Shown here piece after piece: positions 16,541-24,017 of a stretch of DNA of 64,000 nt. The stretch is taken from positions 273,415 to 337,414 of the forward strand of contig QFPM01000001.1 of assembly GCA_003248655.1 (NCBI GenBank), read 5' to 3'. Within the stretch, counting starts at the first letter, position 1; every line of letters starts with the position of its first letter. The notes under the pieces are model-generated. The model did not search any database and was not told the DNA's origin. It saw only the letters and a list, made by a program, of their open reading frames with translations. Made by a program: the position numbers and the translations under genes. The DNA comes from Microbacterium sp. (GTDB taxonomy: Bacteria > Actinomycetota > Actinomycetes > Actinomycetales > Microbacteriaceae).

Positions 16541-18447
16541 GCGGTGCAGCGCCCACGGGGGTGACGCTCCGCCCGCACCACGACGGCTCGCCGCTGTACG
16601 TCTCGAACCCCTCCCCGCGGCTGGGCGATGACGTCGCCGTGCGCCTTCGGGTGCCCGAGGGGTACGGGCCGGTCGCCCGGGTGCTCGTTCGTTCGAACCC
16701 CGACCGGGAGTCGTCGTGGGTCGAGGCGAGACGCGACGGCATGGCCGACGGCTGGGAGTGGTGGACGGGCGTCATCCGCGTCGCGAACCCGCGCCACGGC
16801 TACCGCTTTCACCTCGTCCTCGAAGGCGGCCGCATCGAGGTTCTGAGCCAGGGCGGTCTGTCCGACATCGACGCGCTGGATGCCCAGGACTTCGCGCTCG
16901 TCGCCGGGAACCCTCCGCCGACGTGGCTCGACGACACGATCCTGTACCAGATCTTCCCCGACCGGTTCGCCCGTTCCACGGCCGCCGACGAGCGCCCGGC
17001 GCCCGCGTGGGCGATCCCCGCCGCGTGGGACGAGCCGCTCGATCCCGTCTTCCCGGGCCGCGGGCACCAGTTCTACGGCGGCGACCTCGACGGGGTGACC
17101 GAGCGGCTCGGCCACCTGGAGCATCTCGGCGTCACGGCGCTGTACCACACCCCCGTCTTCCCGGCGGAGTCGAACCATCGCTACGACGCGTCGAGCTTCG
17201 ACACCGTCGACCCCGTCCTCGGGGGCGATGGTGCATACCTCCGACTCATCGAGGCGGCGCATGCCCGCGGCATCCGCGTCATCGGCGACCTCACGACGAA
17301 TCACTCGGGCGTCGCGCACGAGTGGTTCCGCGCGGCCTACGCGAACCCGGGCGCGCCCGAGGGCGAGTTCTACTACTTCCTGAACCCCCCGCACACCGAG
17401 TACGTGACGTGGCTGGATGCCGTGACCCTCCCCAAGTTCGACTGGAACAGCGACGAGCTGCGGCGCCGCTTCATCGACGGACCCGACTCGGTCGTCGGGC
17501 GGTGGCTACGCCCGCCGTTCGCGATCGACGGGTGGCGGATCGACGTCGCGAACATGACCGGCCGCCTCGGCGCGGAAGACCTGAACGCGAGCGTCCGCCA
17601 GACGCTGCGCGCGACGATGGAGGCCGTCTCCCCCGACACGCTGCTCATCGCGGAGTCGACCAACGACGCCGCGACCGACCTCCAGGGCGACGCCTGGCAC
17701 GGCGCGATGACCTACCCCGCGTTCACGCGCGGGGTGTGGTCGTGGCTCGCCGATCCGCGCCGCATCCCCCACTACGGCTACGACGGCGAACTCAGCGACG
17801 ACATGTGGTTCTTCGGCCTGCCGACCGGGATGCCGCGCTACACCGCGCGCCAGTTCGTCGCGCAGTACGAGCGGTTCACGAGCCAGATCCCCTGGCGCGT
17901 GCAGCGCGGCACGATGTCGGCGCTCGACACGCACGACACCGCACGCTTCGCGACGTACGCCTCACCGGGGTCGATTCCGGTCGCCGTCGGGCTGTCGCTG
18001 ACTCTTCCCGGGATCCCCGTGATCTACGCGGGCGACGAGTTCGGTCTCGAAGCGGCCGACGGCGAGATGAGCCGCACCCCGATCCCCTGGGATCGCACGG
18101 ACGACCCCGCCGTCGCCGAGCGCATCGCGCTCTATCGCGAACTGATCGCGCTGCGGCGCCGGCATCCGGTGCTCACCTCGGGAGGCCTGCGGTGGCTCCA
18201 TGTCGACGACGCAGGAGTCGTGTTCGTGCGGGAGGCCGCGGACGAGTGCCTCCTCGTCGCCGCATCGCGGGGTGCGATGGATGCCCGGATGCCCGCACCG
18301 CTCGTCATCGGCGCCCCGGCCGCGAGCCCGCTCTACGGCGATGGCGAGCTGACGTTCGCGGACGACGGGTCGACGCGGGTGCGCCTCGGCGCCACGGCCT
18401 TCGCGGTGTGGCGCCTGCCCGGTGTCGCGGCGCCGGATGCCCGCTGA
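16537..18447 (+). CDS. GH13 alpha-amylase-family hydrolase (neopullulanase/maltogenic type)
   Basis: The 636-residue enzyme lacks a signal peptide, so it should act in the cytoplasm on imported oligosaccharides. An N-terminal beta domain (about residues 1-125, CBM34-like) precedes the barrel at DDTILYQIFPDRFARS. Catalytic residues: nucleophile Asp336 in GWRIDVANM, acid/base Glu373 in LIAESTND, and transition-state Asp467 in LDTHDTAR. Substrate is inferred as maltodextrin, cyclodextrin or pullulan from this layout and from the transporter. The GTG start overlaps the MalG-like stop (GTGA); the longer frame upstream is a shadow of the permease gene. Confidence 0.92.
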   Translation: MSGAAPTGVTLRPHHDGSPLYVSNPSPRLGDDVAVRLRVPEGYGPVARVLVRSNPDRESSWVEARRDGMADGWEWWTGVIRVANPRHGYRFHLVLEGGRIEVLSQGGLSDIDALDAQDFALVAGNPPPTWLDDTILYQIFPDRFARSTAADERPAPAWAIPAAWDEPLDPVFPGRGHQFYGGDLDGVTERLGHLEHLGVTALYHTPVFPAESNHRYDASSFDTVDPVLGGDGAYLRLIEAAHARGIRVIGDLTTNHSGVAHEWFRAAYANPGAPEGEFYYFLNPPHTEYVTWLDAVTLPKFDWNSDELRRRFIDGPDSVVGRWLRPPFAIDGWRIDVANMTGRLGAEDLNASVRQTLRATMEAVSPDTLLIAESTNDAATDLQGDAWHGAMTYPAFTRGVWSWLADPRRIPHYGYDGELSDDMWFFGLPTGMPRYTARQFVAQYERFTSQIPWRVQRGTMSALDTHDTARFATYASPGSIPVAVGLSLTLPGIPVIYAGDEFGLEAADGEMSRTPIPWDRTDDPAVAERIALYRELIALRRRHPVLTSGGLRWLHVDDAGVVFVREAADECLLVAASRGAMDARMPAPLVIGAPAASPLYGDGELTFADDGSTRVRLGATAFAVWRLPGVAAPDAR

Positions 18448-18490
18448 CACCGACGCGGCGCCCGCGCCGCCCGGCACGGTCAGGGCGCGC

Positions 18491-19306
18491 TCAGCGCGCG
18501 GCGAGCGCCGCCTGGTACAGGTCGCGCGAGCCGAGACCCGTCTGCGCGGAGACCTCGGCCGCGGCATCCTTCAGCCGCATCCCACCGGCGACGAGTGCGA
18601 GCACCTGCGCGACGGCGTCGCCCTCGGACACCGCTCGCGCCGCCGCTCCCCCGACGACAACGACGATCTCGCCGCGCACGCCGCCCTCCGCCCAGGCGGC
18701 GAGGGCGCCGAGGCCGTCACGCACGACCTCCTCGTGCAGCTTCGTCAGCTCGCGGCAGACCGCCGCGGGGCGATCGTCGCCGAACGAGGCCGCCATCGCG
18801 GCGAGCGTCTCGGCCAGCCGCGACGGCGCCTCGAAGAACACCATCGTGCGCGGCTCGGCGGCGAGCGCGTCGAGCGCGCGGCGCCGGTCACCGGCCTTGC
18901 GCGGCAGGAATCCCTCGAAGGTGAACCGGTCGGTGGGAAGCCCCGCGACGGCGAGCGCCGTCACGACGGCGCTCGGACCGGGCAGCGCCGTCACGGCGAC
19001 GCCCTGTGCGATCGCCTCGAGGACGAGCGCGTACCCGGGGTCGCTGACCGTCGGCATCCCCGCGTCGCTCAGGACCACGACGTCCTCGTCGCAGGCCCGC
19101 GCGACGAGCTCGCCGGCGCGCTTGCGCTCGTTGTGATCGTGGAGCGCGACGAGCTTCGGACGGTTCGCGATCCCGAGCCCCTGGAGCAGCCGCTGGGCGG
19201 TGCGGGTGTCCTCCGCGGCGACGAGCGTCGCCTGCTCGAGAGTTGCGATCAGCCGCGCGGAGGCATCCCCGAGGTTCCCGATCGGGGTCGCGGCGAGGAT
19301 GATCAC
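18491..19306 (-). CDS. rsmI: 16S rRNA (cytidine-1402-2'-O)-methyltransferase
   Basis: SAM-dependent enzyme that methylates the ribose of C1402 in the ribosomal P-site. The 271-residue product has the RsmI signatures ILAATPIGNLGD, AAEDTRTAQRLL, LSDAGMPTVSDPGYALV, ALPGPSAVVTALAVAGL and FFEAPSRL. The start is GTG at 19306, with TATGCT exactly six bases upstream and no ribosome-binding site. It is divergent from the mannosyltransferase gene, an arrangement conserved in many actinobacteria. Confidence 0.95.
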   Translation of the reverse strand: MIILAATPIGNLGDASARLIATLEQATLVAAEDTRTAQRLLQGLGIANRPKLVALHDHNERKRAGELVARACDEDVVVLSDAGMPTVSDPGYALVLEAIAQGVAVTALPGPSAVVTALAVAGLPTDRFTFEGFLPRKAGDRRRALDALAAEPRTMVFFEAPSRLAETLAAMAASFGDDRPAAVCRELTKLHEEVVRDGLGALAAWAEGGVRGEIVVVVGGAAARAVSEGDAVAQVLALVAGGMRLKDAAAEVSAQTGLGSRDLYQAALAAR

Positions 19307-19329
19307 CGCCCCAGCATAGGCTTGAGCGC
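19307..19329. promoter_or_regulatory. Overlapping leaderless promoters of rsmI and pmt
   Basis: Only 23 bases separate the two start codons. The minus-strand -10 TATGCT (19318-19313) is six bases from the rsmI GTG; the plus-strand -10 TAGGCT (19317-19322) is seven bases from the pmt GTG. The two hexamers overlap by two bases, so polymerases cannot occupy both promoters at once. Confidence 0.6.
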
Positions 19330-20892
19330 GTGACGACGATCGACCAGCCGCTGCTGCCGCTCGAGAGGCCGTCGCGCTACGACCTCTGGCGCACCCGGCT
19401 CGCCGGTGACGTGCGCCTGCAGCGCCTGTACAGCTGGCTGGTGCCGCTGCTGATCACCGTCCTCGCCGGCATCCTGAGGTTCTGGAACCTCGCGCACCCG
19501 CACGCCCTCGTCTTCGATGAGACCTATTACGTGAAGGATGCCTGGAGCCAGTGGAATCTCGGCTACGCCGCGACGTGGCCGAGCGGTGCCGATGAGCGTT
19601 TCGCCGCGGGCGAGACCGACATCTTCACGACCGACCCCAGCTACGTCGTGCACCCGCCGCTGGGCAAGTACCTCATCGGCGTCGGCATGTGGCTGTTCGG
19701 TGCCGACAGCTCCTTCGGCTGGCGCTTCTCCACGGCCCTGTTCGGCACGGCGCTCGTGCTGCTGCTGTACGTTTTCGCGCGAAGCCTCAGCGGCTCGATG
19801 GTGTTCGCGGCGATTCCGTCGTTCTTCCTCGCGATCGATGGACTCGGCATCGTCATGAGCCGCGTCGCACTCCTCGACATCTTCCTCGCGTTCTTCATCC
19901 TGCTGGCGTTCTGGTTCGTCGTGCTCGATCGGCACGCCGCCCTCGATCGCCTCGTCGCGCAGACCGTGGCGCGGGCGCGCGAGCGAGACGGTGAGGCGCC
20001 GCCCTGGGGACCCGTGCTGTGGAACCGACCCTGGGTCATCGCCGCGGGAGCGGCCGCGGGCGCCGCGACCGCCGTGAAGTGGTCGGGCGTGTGGGTGCTC
20101 GCCGCGATCGGCCTCTACCTCGTCGTAACGGACGCGCTCGAGCGCCGGCGCCTCGGCATCACGTTCTGGCCGACCGACGCGGTTCGTCAGGGCGCGGCAT
20201 CCTTCGTCCTGCTCGTCCCGGTCGCGCTCGGCGTCTATCTCGCGTCGTGGTGGGGGTGGTTCGCCAGCGACGGCGGCTACGACCGGCACACCGCCGATAC
20301 GGCGCTCGGCAGCCTCTGGGAGTATCACCTTCGCGTCTTCAACTCCATGACCGGGATGACCTCTCCGCACAGCTACGAGAGCCCGGCATGGCAGTGGCCG
20401 CTCCTGTGGCGGCCGACATCCATGTACGCGTTCGCGACGAAGGGCGGCGAGTCCGGGTGCACGGGCGGGTCGGCGGGATGCCTGGACATCCTCTACAGCA
20501 TGCCGAATCCGCTCCTCTGGTATGCGAGCGTCGCGGCAGCGCTGTATCTCGTCTACCGCTTCGTGCTCGACCGCGACTGGCGTCACGCCGTCGTCCTCGT
20601 CGGCATCGCGGCGACGTGGCTCCCGTGGCTCGCGTACCCCGAGCGCACGATCTTCCAGTTCTACACGATCGTGATCTGGCCGTTCCTGCTGGTCGCACTC
20701 ACCTTCGCCCTCCGCGAGATCGCGGGGCCTGCGCACGCGACGGCGGACCGGCGCCTCGCTGGCCAGCGCGTCGTCTCCGTCTTCCTCGGTGTCGTGATCG
20801 TGCTCTCGATCTTCTGGTATCCGCTGTGGTCGGCGACGCAGGTGCCGTACGACTTCTACCGGCTGCACAACTGGATGCAAGGCTGGGTCTGA
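19330..20892 (+). CDS. pmt: Dolichyl/polyprenyl-phosphate-mannose protein O-mannosyltransferase
   Basis: Integral membrane GT39 enzyme that transfers mannose from polyprenyl-phosphate-mannose to Ser/Thr of secreted proteins. The 520-residue product has many hydrophobic segments and the conserved first loop with the catalytic acidic pair in HALVFDETYYVKDAWS, VHPPLGKYLIGVGM, and ATAVKWSGVWVLA. The C-terminal YDFYRLHNWMQGW is also typical. It is divergent from rsmI. The GTG at 19330 lacks a Shine-Dalgarno sequence and has TAGGCT seven bases before it. Confidence 0.93.
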   Translation: MTTIDQPLLPLERPSRYDLWRTRLAGDVRLQRLYSWLVPLLITVLAGILRFWNLAHPHALVFDETYYVKDAWSQWNLGYAATWPSGADERFAAGETDIFTTDPSYVVHPPLGKYLIGVGMWLFGADSSFGWRFSTALFGTALVLLLYVFARSLSGSMVFAAIPSFFLAIDGLGIVMSRVALLDIFLAFFILLAFWFVVLDRHAALDRLVAQTVARARERDGEAPPWGPVLWNRPWVIAAGAAAGAATAVKWSGVWVLAAIGLYLVVTDALERRRLGITFWPTDAVRQGAASFVLLVPVALGVYLASWWGWFASDGGYDRHTADTALGSLWEYHLRVFNSMTGMTSPHSYESPAWQWPLLWRPTSMYAFATKGGESGCTGGSAGCLDILYSMPNPLLWYASVAAALYLVYRFVLDRDWRHAVVLVGIAATWLPWLAYPERTIFQFYTIVIWPFLLVALTFALREIAGPAHATADRRLAGQRVVSVFLGVVIVLSIFWYPLWSATQVPYDFYRLHNWMQGWV

Positions 20893-20903
20893 GTCACTGA
20901 GCC

Positions 20904-20927
20904 GCGATGGGGAGTGCTCCCCATCGC
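20904..20927 (+). terminator. Hairpin after pmt
   Basis: GCGATGGGGAG (20904-20914), two-base centre, then its exact complement (20917-20927), 12 bases after the pmt stop. There is no T-run, as is common for actinobacterial terminators. Confidence 0.65.
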
Positions 20928-20990
20928 CTCCGCCACGCGCCTGCCATAGGTTGACTGTGAGAACGGTTGACGGTGACAGGAGGAGGGGCG

Positions 20991-21278
20991 ATGGCAGATC
21001 TGAAGATCGACGCGAGCGAGCTGCGCGGTAGCGCGTCACGCGCCGAGCGGATCGCGGGCGACCTTCGCAGCGCGGAGCGCATCGCGGATGAGACCGCCGG
21101 CTACACCGGTCACGACGGCCTCGCGGACAAGGTTCGCGATTTCGGGGGCAAATGGGACATCGCGCGGGGGAAGCTCGATGAGAATCTCACCTTCATCGCC
21201 GACTACCTGCGCGCGCTCGTCGACACGTTCGACGACCTCGACACCGACCTTGCGTCGGCGATAAAGGACGGCAAGTGA
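20991..21278 (+). CDS. WXG100-like small helical protein
   Basis: The 95-residue protein is predicted to be two helices around a central turn: an N-terminal helix (about 8-36), a GYTGHDGLADKVRDFGGKW segment with Trp55, and a C-terminal helix (about 62-92). Size and pattern fit WXG100/ESAT-6-like partners that accompany type VII secretion substrates, although the turn is not a strict WxG. The ATG at 20991 is preceded by AGGAGG. It is the first gene of a four-gene operon; its stop overlaps the next gene (GTGA). No secretion machinery gene is in the window. Confidence 0.7.
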   Translation: MADLKIDASELRGSASRAERIAGDLRSAERIADETAGYTGHDGLADKVRDFGGKWDIARGKLDENLTFIADYLRALVDTFDDLDTDLASAIKDGK

Positions 21279-22891
21279 TGACTCTTCCCGGCAACCCCAC
21301 GGCGCTGGCCGAGCGGGCATCCTCCTACACCGCCTCCGCGAAGCGCATCGATCGCGCCGCCGACGACCTGCGCTCGCTCGCCTACACCAGCACCGCGAAG
21401 TCGCTCGACGCCATCCGCGAGCGCAGCGCGGAAGTCGCGGGCGACCTCGACGACGCGTACGGGCGCTACGCGGGCACCGCGGCCGCGCTGGTCGAGTACG
21501 CCGCGGCGCTTCACGCCGCCCACCAGCGTGCCGACCGGGCCGACGCCGCCGAAGCGACGGCCGAGCGCTACGGCGGCCTGGCCGACACCCAGATCGCCGC
21601 CTACACGCGACACATCAAGAGCCTCGACGATGCCGCGGCGCCCGCCGGCACGATAGACGAGGCAGAGCGTCGGCTCTCCGACGCGCAGGCGACCGCGCGC
21701 CGCTACGAAGATGCCGCCGCGAGCGCGCGCGACGAGCACGAGGCTGCGCGCGCCGACATGGAGGCCGCGGCCCAGCGCGCGATCTCGCTCATCGACAGCG
21801 CAATCGATGCGACCAACGAGGGCTTCCTCGACAAGGTCGGCAACGTCTTCTCGAACATCGGCAGCTTCTTCGCCGACCTCGCGAAATGGGTCGGTGACTT
21901 CCTCGCGCGGATGTGGGACGAACTGCAACGGATCGTCGCGACGATCGTCGCCATCATCGGCGTCGTGCTGATCCTCATCCTTATCTACACGATTCTGGCG
22001 GCGATCCCCGTGATCGGTCCGCTCATCGCAGCGATCGTCGTCGGCATCCTCGCCGGGTTCCTGCTCGCGAGCATCCTCTCGGACGTCCTGAAGTCGACTC
22101 CGACGCCGAGCGAGTACGACCGGACCCTCCGCGAGAAGGGCGGTTCGCGCGGCGAGCCCAGCGGAGTGGACGGGGCGATCAGCGATGCCGGCTACGTCGA
22201 CTCGCTCGGCCACCACAATCCGGCCACGGCCGACGAGACGGTGATCAAGATCACGAAGGTCGTCGACGCGGACGGAGTCGTGCGGTGGCGGATTGCGCTT
22301 CCGAGCACGCAGGAGTGGCTCTCGCGGCTCAACGGCGACCAGGGCGCCGTGAACGACCTCGACAGTAACCTTGCCCTCATGCTCACCCCCGCGTTGCGGT
22401 CCCAGTACGAGCGGGCCGTGCTTGCGGCGATGCAGCAGGCCGGCGTCGGACCGAACGATCCCGTCATGCTCGTGGGATTCAGCCAGGGCGGAATCATGGC
22501 CGGCCACCTCGCCGCCTACAACTCCGACTACAACTGGGATGCCGTCGTGGTCGCCGGAGCCCCGATCGACAGCATGCCGATCCCCTCGTCGACGCGGGTC
22601 ATTTCGGTCCAGCACGACGGAGACCCCGTGCCGCGGCTCGACTCCGTCATCGCGCTCGGCACCGACGGCCAGTCTCAGCACCGCCCGAACTGGACCACGA
22701 TCAACACGCCCTCGCCCCTCGCCTCGCAGGGAATCGGCGGCATCCACAACTCCACGGCGTACAACCAGACGCTGAAGGAGCAGATCGGCCAGGTTCCCAG
22801 CTCGACACAGCGCGACCTCGACCGGTACTTCGTCGGCGAGAAGAACACGTACGGTTATCAGAACACCTACTACTCGTGGCAGGAGGACTGA
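21275..22891 (+). CDS. Putative type VII-type effector: helical N-terminus, membrane segment, alpha/beta-hydrolase
   Basis: 538 residues. Residues 1-190 are Ala-rich helices or coiled coil, like the N-termini of WXG/LXG secretion substrates. About 219-272 is a long hydrophobic block (two membrane helices around AAIPVIGPLIAAIVVG). The C-terminal domain is an alpha/beta-hydrolase: nucleophile elbow GFSQGG (Ser403), HDGDPVPR (Asp450) and GGIHNS (His491) form a credible cutinase/PE-PPE-lipase-like triad. The predicted activity is esterase or lipase. Start is GTG 21275 or ATG 21278, coupled to the WXG-like gene. Its stop overlaps the following lipoprotein gene (TGATG). The toxin role is inference from architecture. 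Confidence 0.72.
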   Translation: MMTLPGNPTALAERASSYTASAKRIDRAADDLRSLAYTSTAKSLDAIRERSAEVAGDLDDAYGRYAGTAAALVEYAAALHAAHQRADRADAAEATAERYGGLADTQIAAYTRHIKSLDDAAAPAGTIDEAERRLSDAQATARRYEDAAASARDEHEAARADMEAAAQRAISLIDSAIDATNEGFLDKVGNVFSNIGSFFADLAKWVGDFLARMWDELQRIVATIVAIIGVVLILILIYTILAAIPVIGPLIAAIVVGILAGFLLASILSDVLKSTPTPSEYDRTLREKGGSRGEPSGVDGAISDAGYVDSLGHHNPATADETVIKITKVVDADGVVRWRIALPSTQEWLSRLNGDQGAVNDLDSNLALMLTPALRSQYERAVLAAMQQAGVGPNDPVMLVGFSQGGIMAGHLAAYNSDYNWDAVVVAGAPIDSMPIPSSTRVISVQHDGDPVPRLDSVIALGTDGQSQHRPNWTTINTPSPLASQGIGGIHNSTAYNQTLKEQIGQVPSSTQRDLDRYFVGEKNTYGYQNTYYSWQED

Positions 22892-23367
22892 TGCGCGTAT
22901 CTGTGACCGTGGCCCGCCGCGCGGCTGTAGCGATGTGCATCTCCCTCGCGCTCTCCGGGGTATCCGGATGCGCGATGATCGGCGGCACGGCAACCCCCAG
23001 CGCCACCACGCAGGAAGGACAGGACATGGACCTTCAGCCCGTCTTCGACGCCGTCACGGCGGCGGATCCACGCGTCACAGAGTCGGATGGCCAGGTCTAC
23101 TACTCGGGCATGGCGAAGACGCTCGACCTCATCGTGTTGCTGAGCGGCGACGAGCCGGTGACCACCGACGAGCTCACCGCGATCCTCATCGCCGCGCGCG
23201 ACAACACTCCCGCCGAGGTCGAGACGATCTCTGTCATCGCCCGAGAAGCGGCCGACGAAGAGAAGCTCATCGACCTGCAACCGGCCATCGCGGGACTCCC
23301 CGACGGCCTCACGCCGATCTGGGACGGCGCCGTCACCCTCTCGCGCGTTGATCTCGACCGGCTGTGA
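22891..23367 (+). CDS. Small lipoprotein of the hydrolase cassette
   Basis: 158 residues with a lipoprotein signal peptide: Arg-rich start, hydrophobic stretch, then GVSGC with the lipid-anchored Cys near residue 29. The mature part is small, acidic and of no family I recognise. Position directly after the hydrolase, with a one-base overlap, suggests a partner on the outer face of the membrane, possibly an immunity protein that restrains the hydrolase; this is inference only. Confidence 0.65.
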   Translation: MRVSVTVARRAAVAMCISLALSGVSGCAMIGGTATPSATTQEGQDMDLQPVFDAVTAADPRVTESDGQVYYSGMAKTLDLIVLLSGDEPVTTDELTAILIAARDNTPAEVETISVIAREAADEEKLIDLQPAIAGLPDGLTPIWDGAVTLSRVDLDRL

Positions 23368-23996
23368 GTGACTCTCCCGAGCTCGCGTTCCGGTTGCTCG
23401 GCACGTGGTGGCGAGTAGAGCTCGACACCGACGAAACGGCGCGCACCTCGGCAACGGCGATCGCGCGGGGAACCCTCGGCACTGCCGATCGCGAGGCCAC
23501 CGCACGCAGGCGCATGCGCGACGATCTCGTCGAGGCCGCGCGCTCAGCGCGGGAGGCCCACGCGCGCCTCATGCTGCTGCAGACCGAACTCGCCCCCGGC
23601 GAACCGATGTCGGCGAGCCTGACGGTGTTCGATGACGACCGGATGCGGATGAGCCCGTCGATCGGCACAAGCCCGGACCGGGTGCTCGGTGTGCTCGAAG
23701 AGGCCCTGCCGACGATCGCCCCCGATCTCGCGCCGACAGCGGTGCGACGGCCGTTCGCGGGCGGTGAGGTGGTGCGGGCGCACCGCATCGAGGAGACCGT
23801 CGAGGTCGAAGCGGGGCAGGAGTTCACCCAGCGCAGGCTCGTCGCGCAGTACTGGTATCCGCAGCCGGGCACGAAGCACCTGGTCCTCGTCGTCCTGTCG
23901 ACGCCCCTCGGCGATATCCCGCACACCCTGCTGTCGTATTTCGACGCGATCGTCGAGGTGTCGCACTTCGCCGGATCGTCACCTTCGCCTGGCTGA
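23364..23996 (+). CDS. Unknown protein, fourth gene of the hydrolase cassette
   Basis: 210 residues without signal peptide or membrane helix. The first half contains an Arg/Ala-rich helix; the second half (for example QRRLVAQYWYPQPGTKHLVLVVLST) looks like alternating beta strands and loosely recalls the Mog1/PsbP-like domains of small actinobacterial proteins. The GTG start overlaps the lipoprotein stop (GTGA), so it belongs to the same operon. It could be a cytosolic chaperone for the WXG-like/hydrolase pair, but I do not recognise it as EspG or any named family. Confidence 0.6.
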   Translation: MSDSPELAFRLLGTWWRVELDTDETARTSATAIARGTLGTADREATARRRMRDDLVEAARSAREAHARLMLLQTELAPGEPMSASLTVFDDDRMRMSPSIGTSPDRVLGVLEEALPTIAPDLAPTAVRRPFAGGEVVRAHRIEETVEVEAGQEFTQRRLVAQYWYPQPGTKHLVLVVLSTPLGDIPHTLLSYFDAIVEVSHFAGSSPSPG

Positions 23997-24017
23997 CCCC
24001 GCATACGATGGAGGGCT

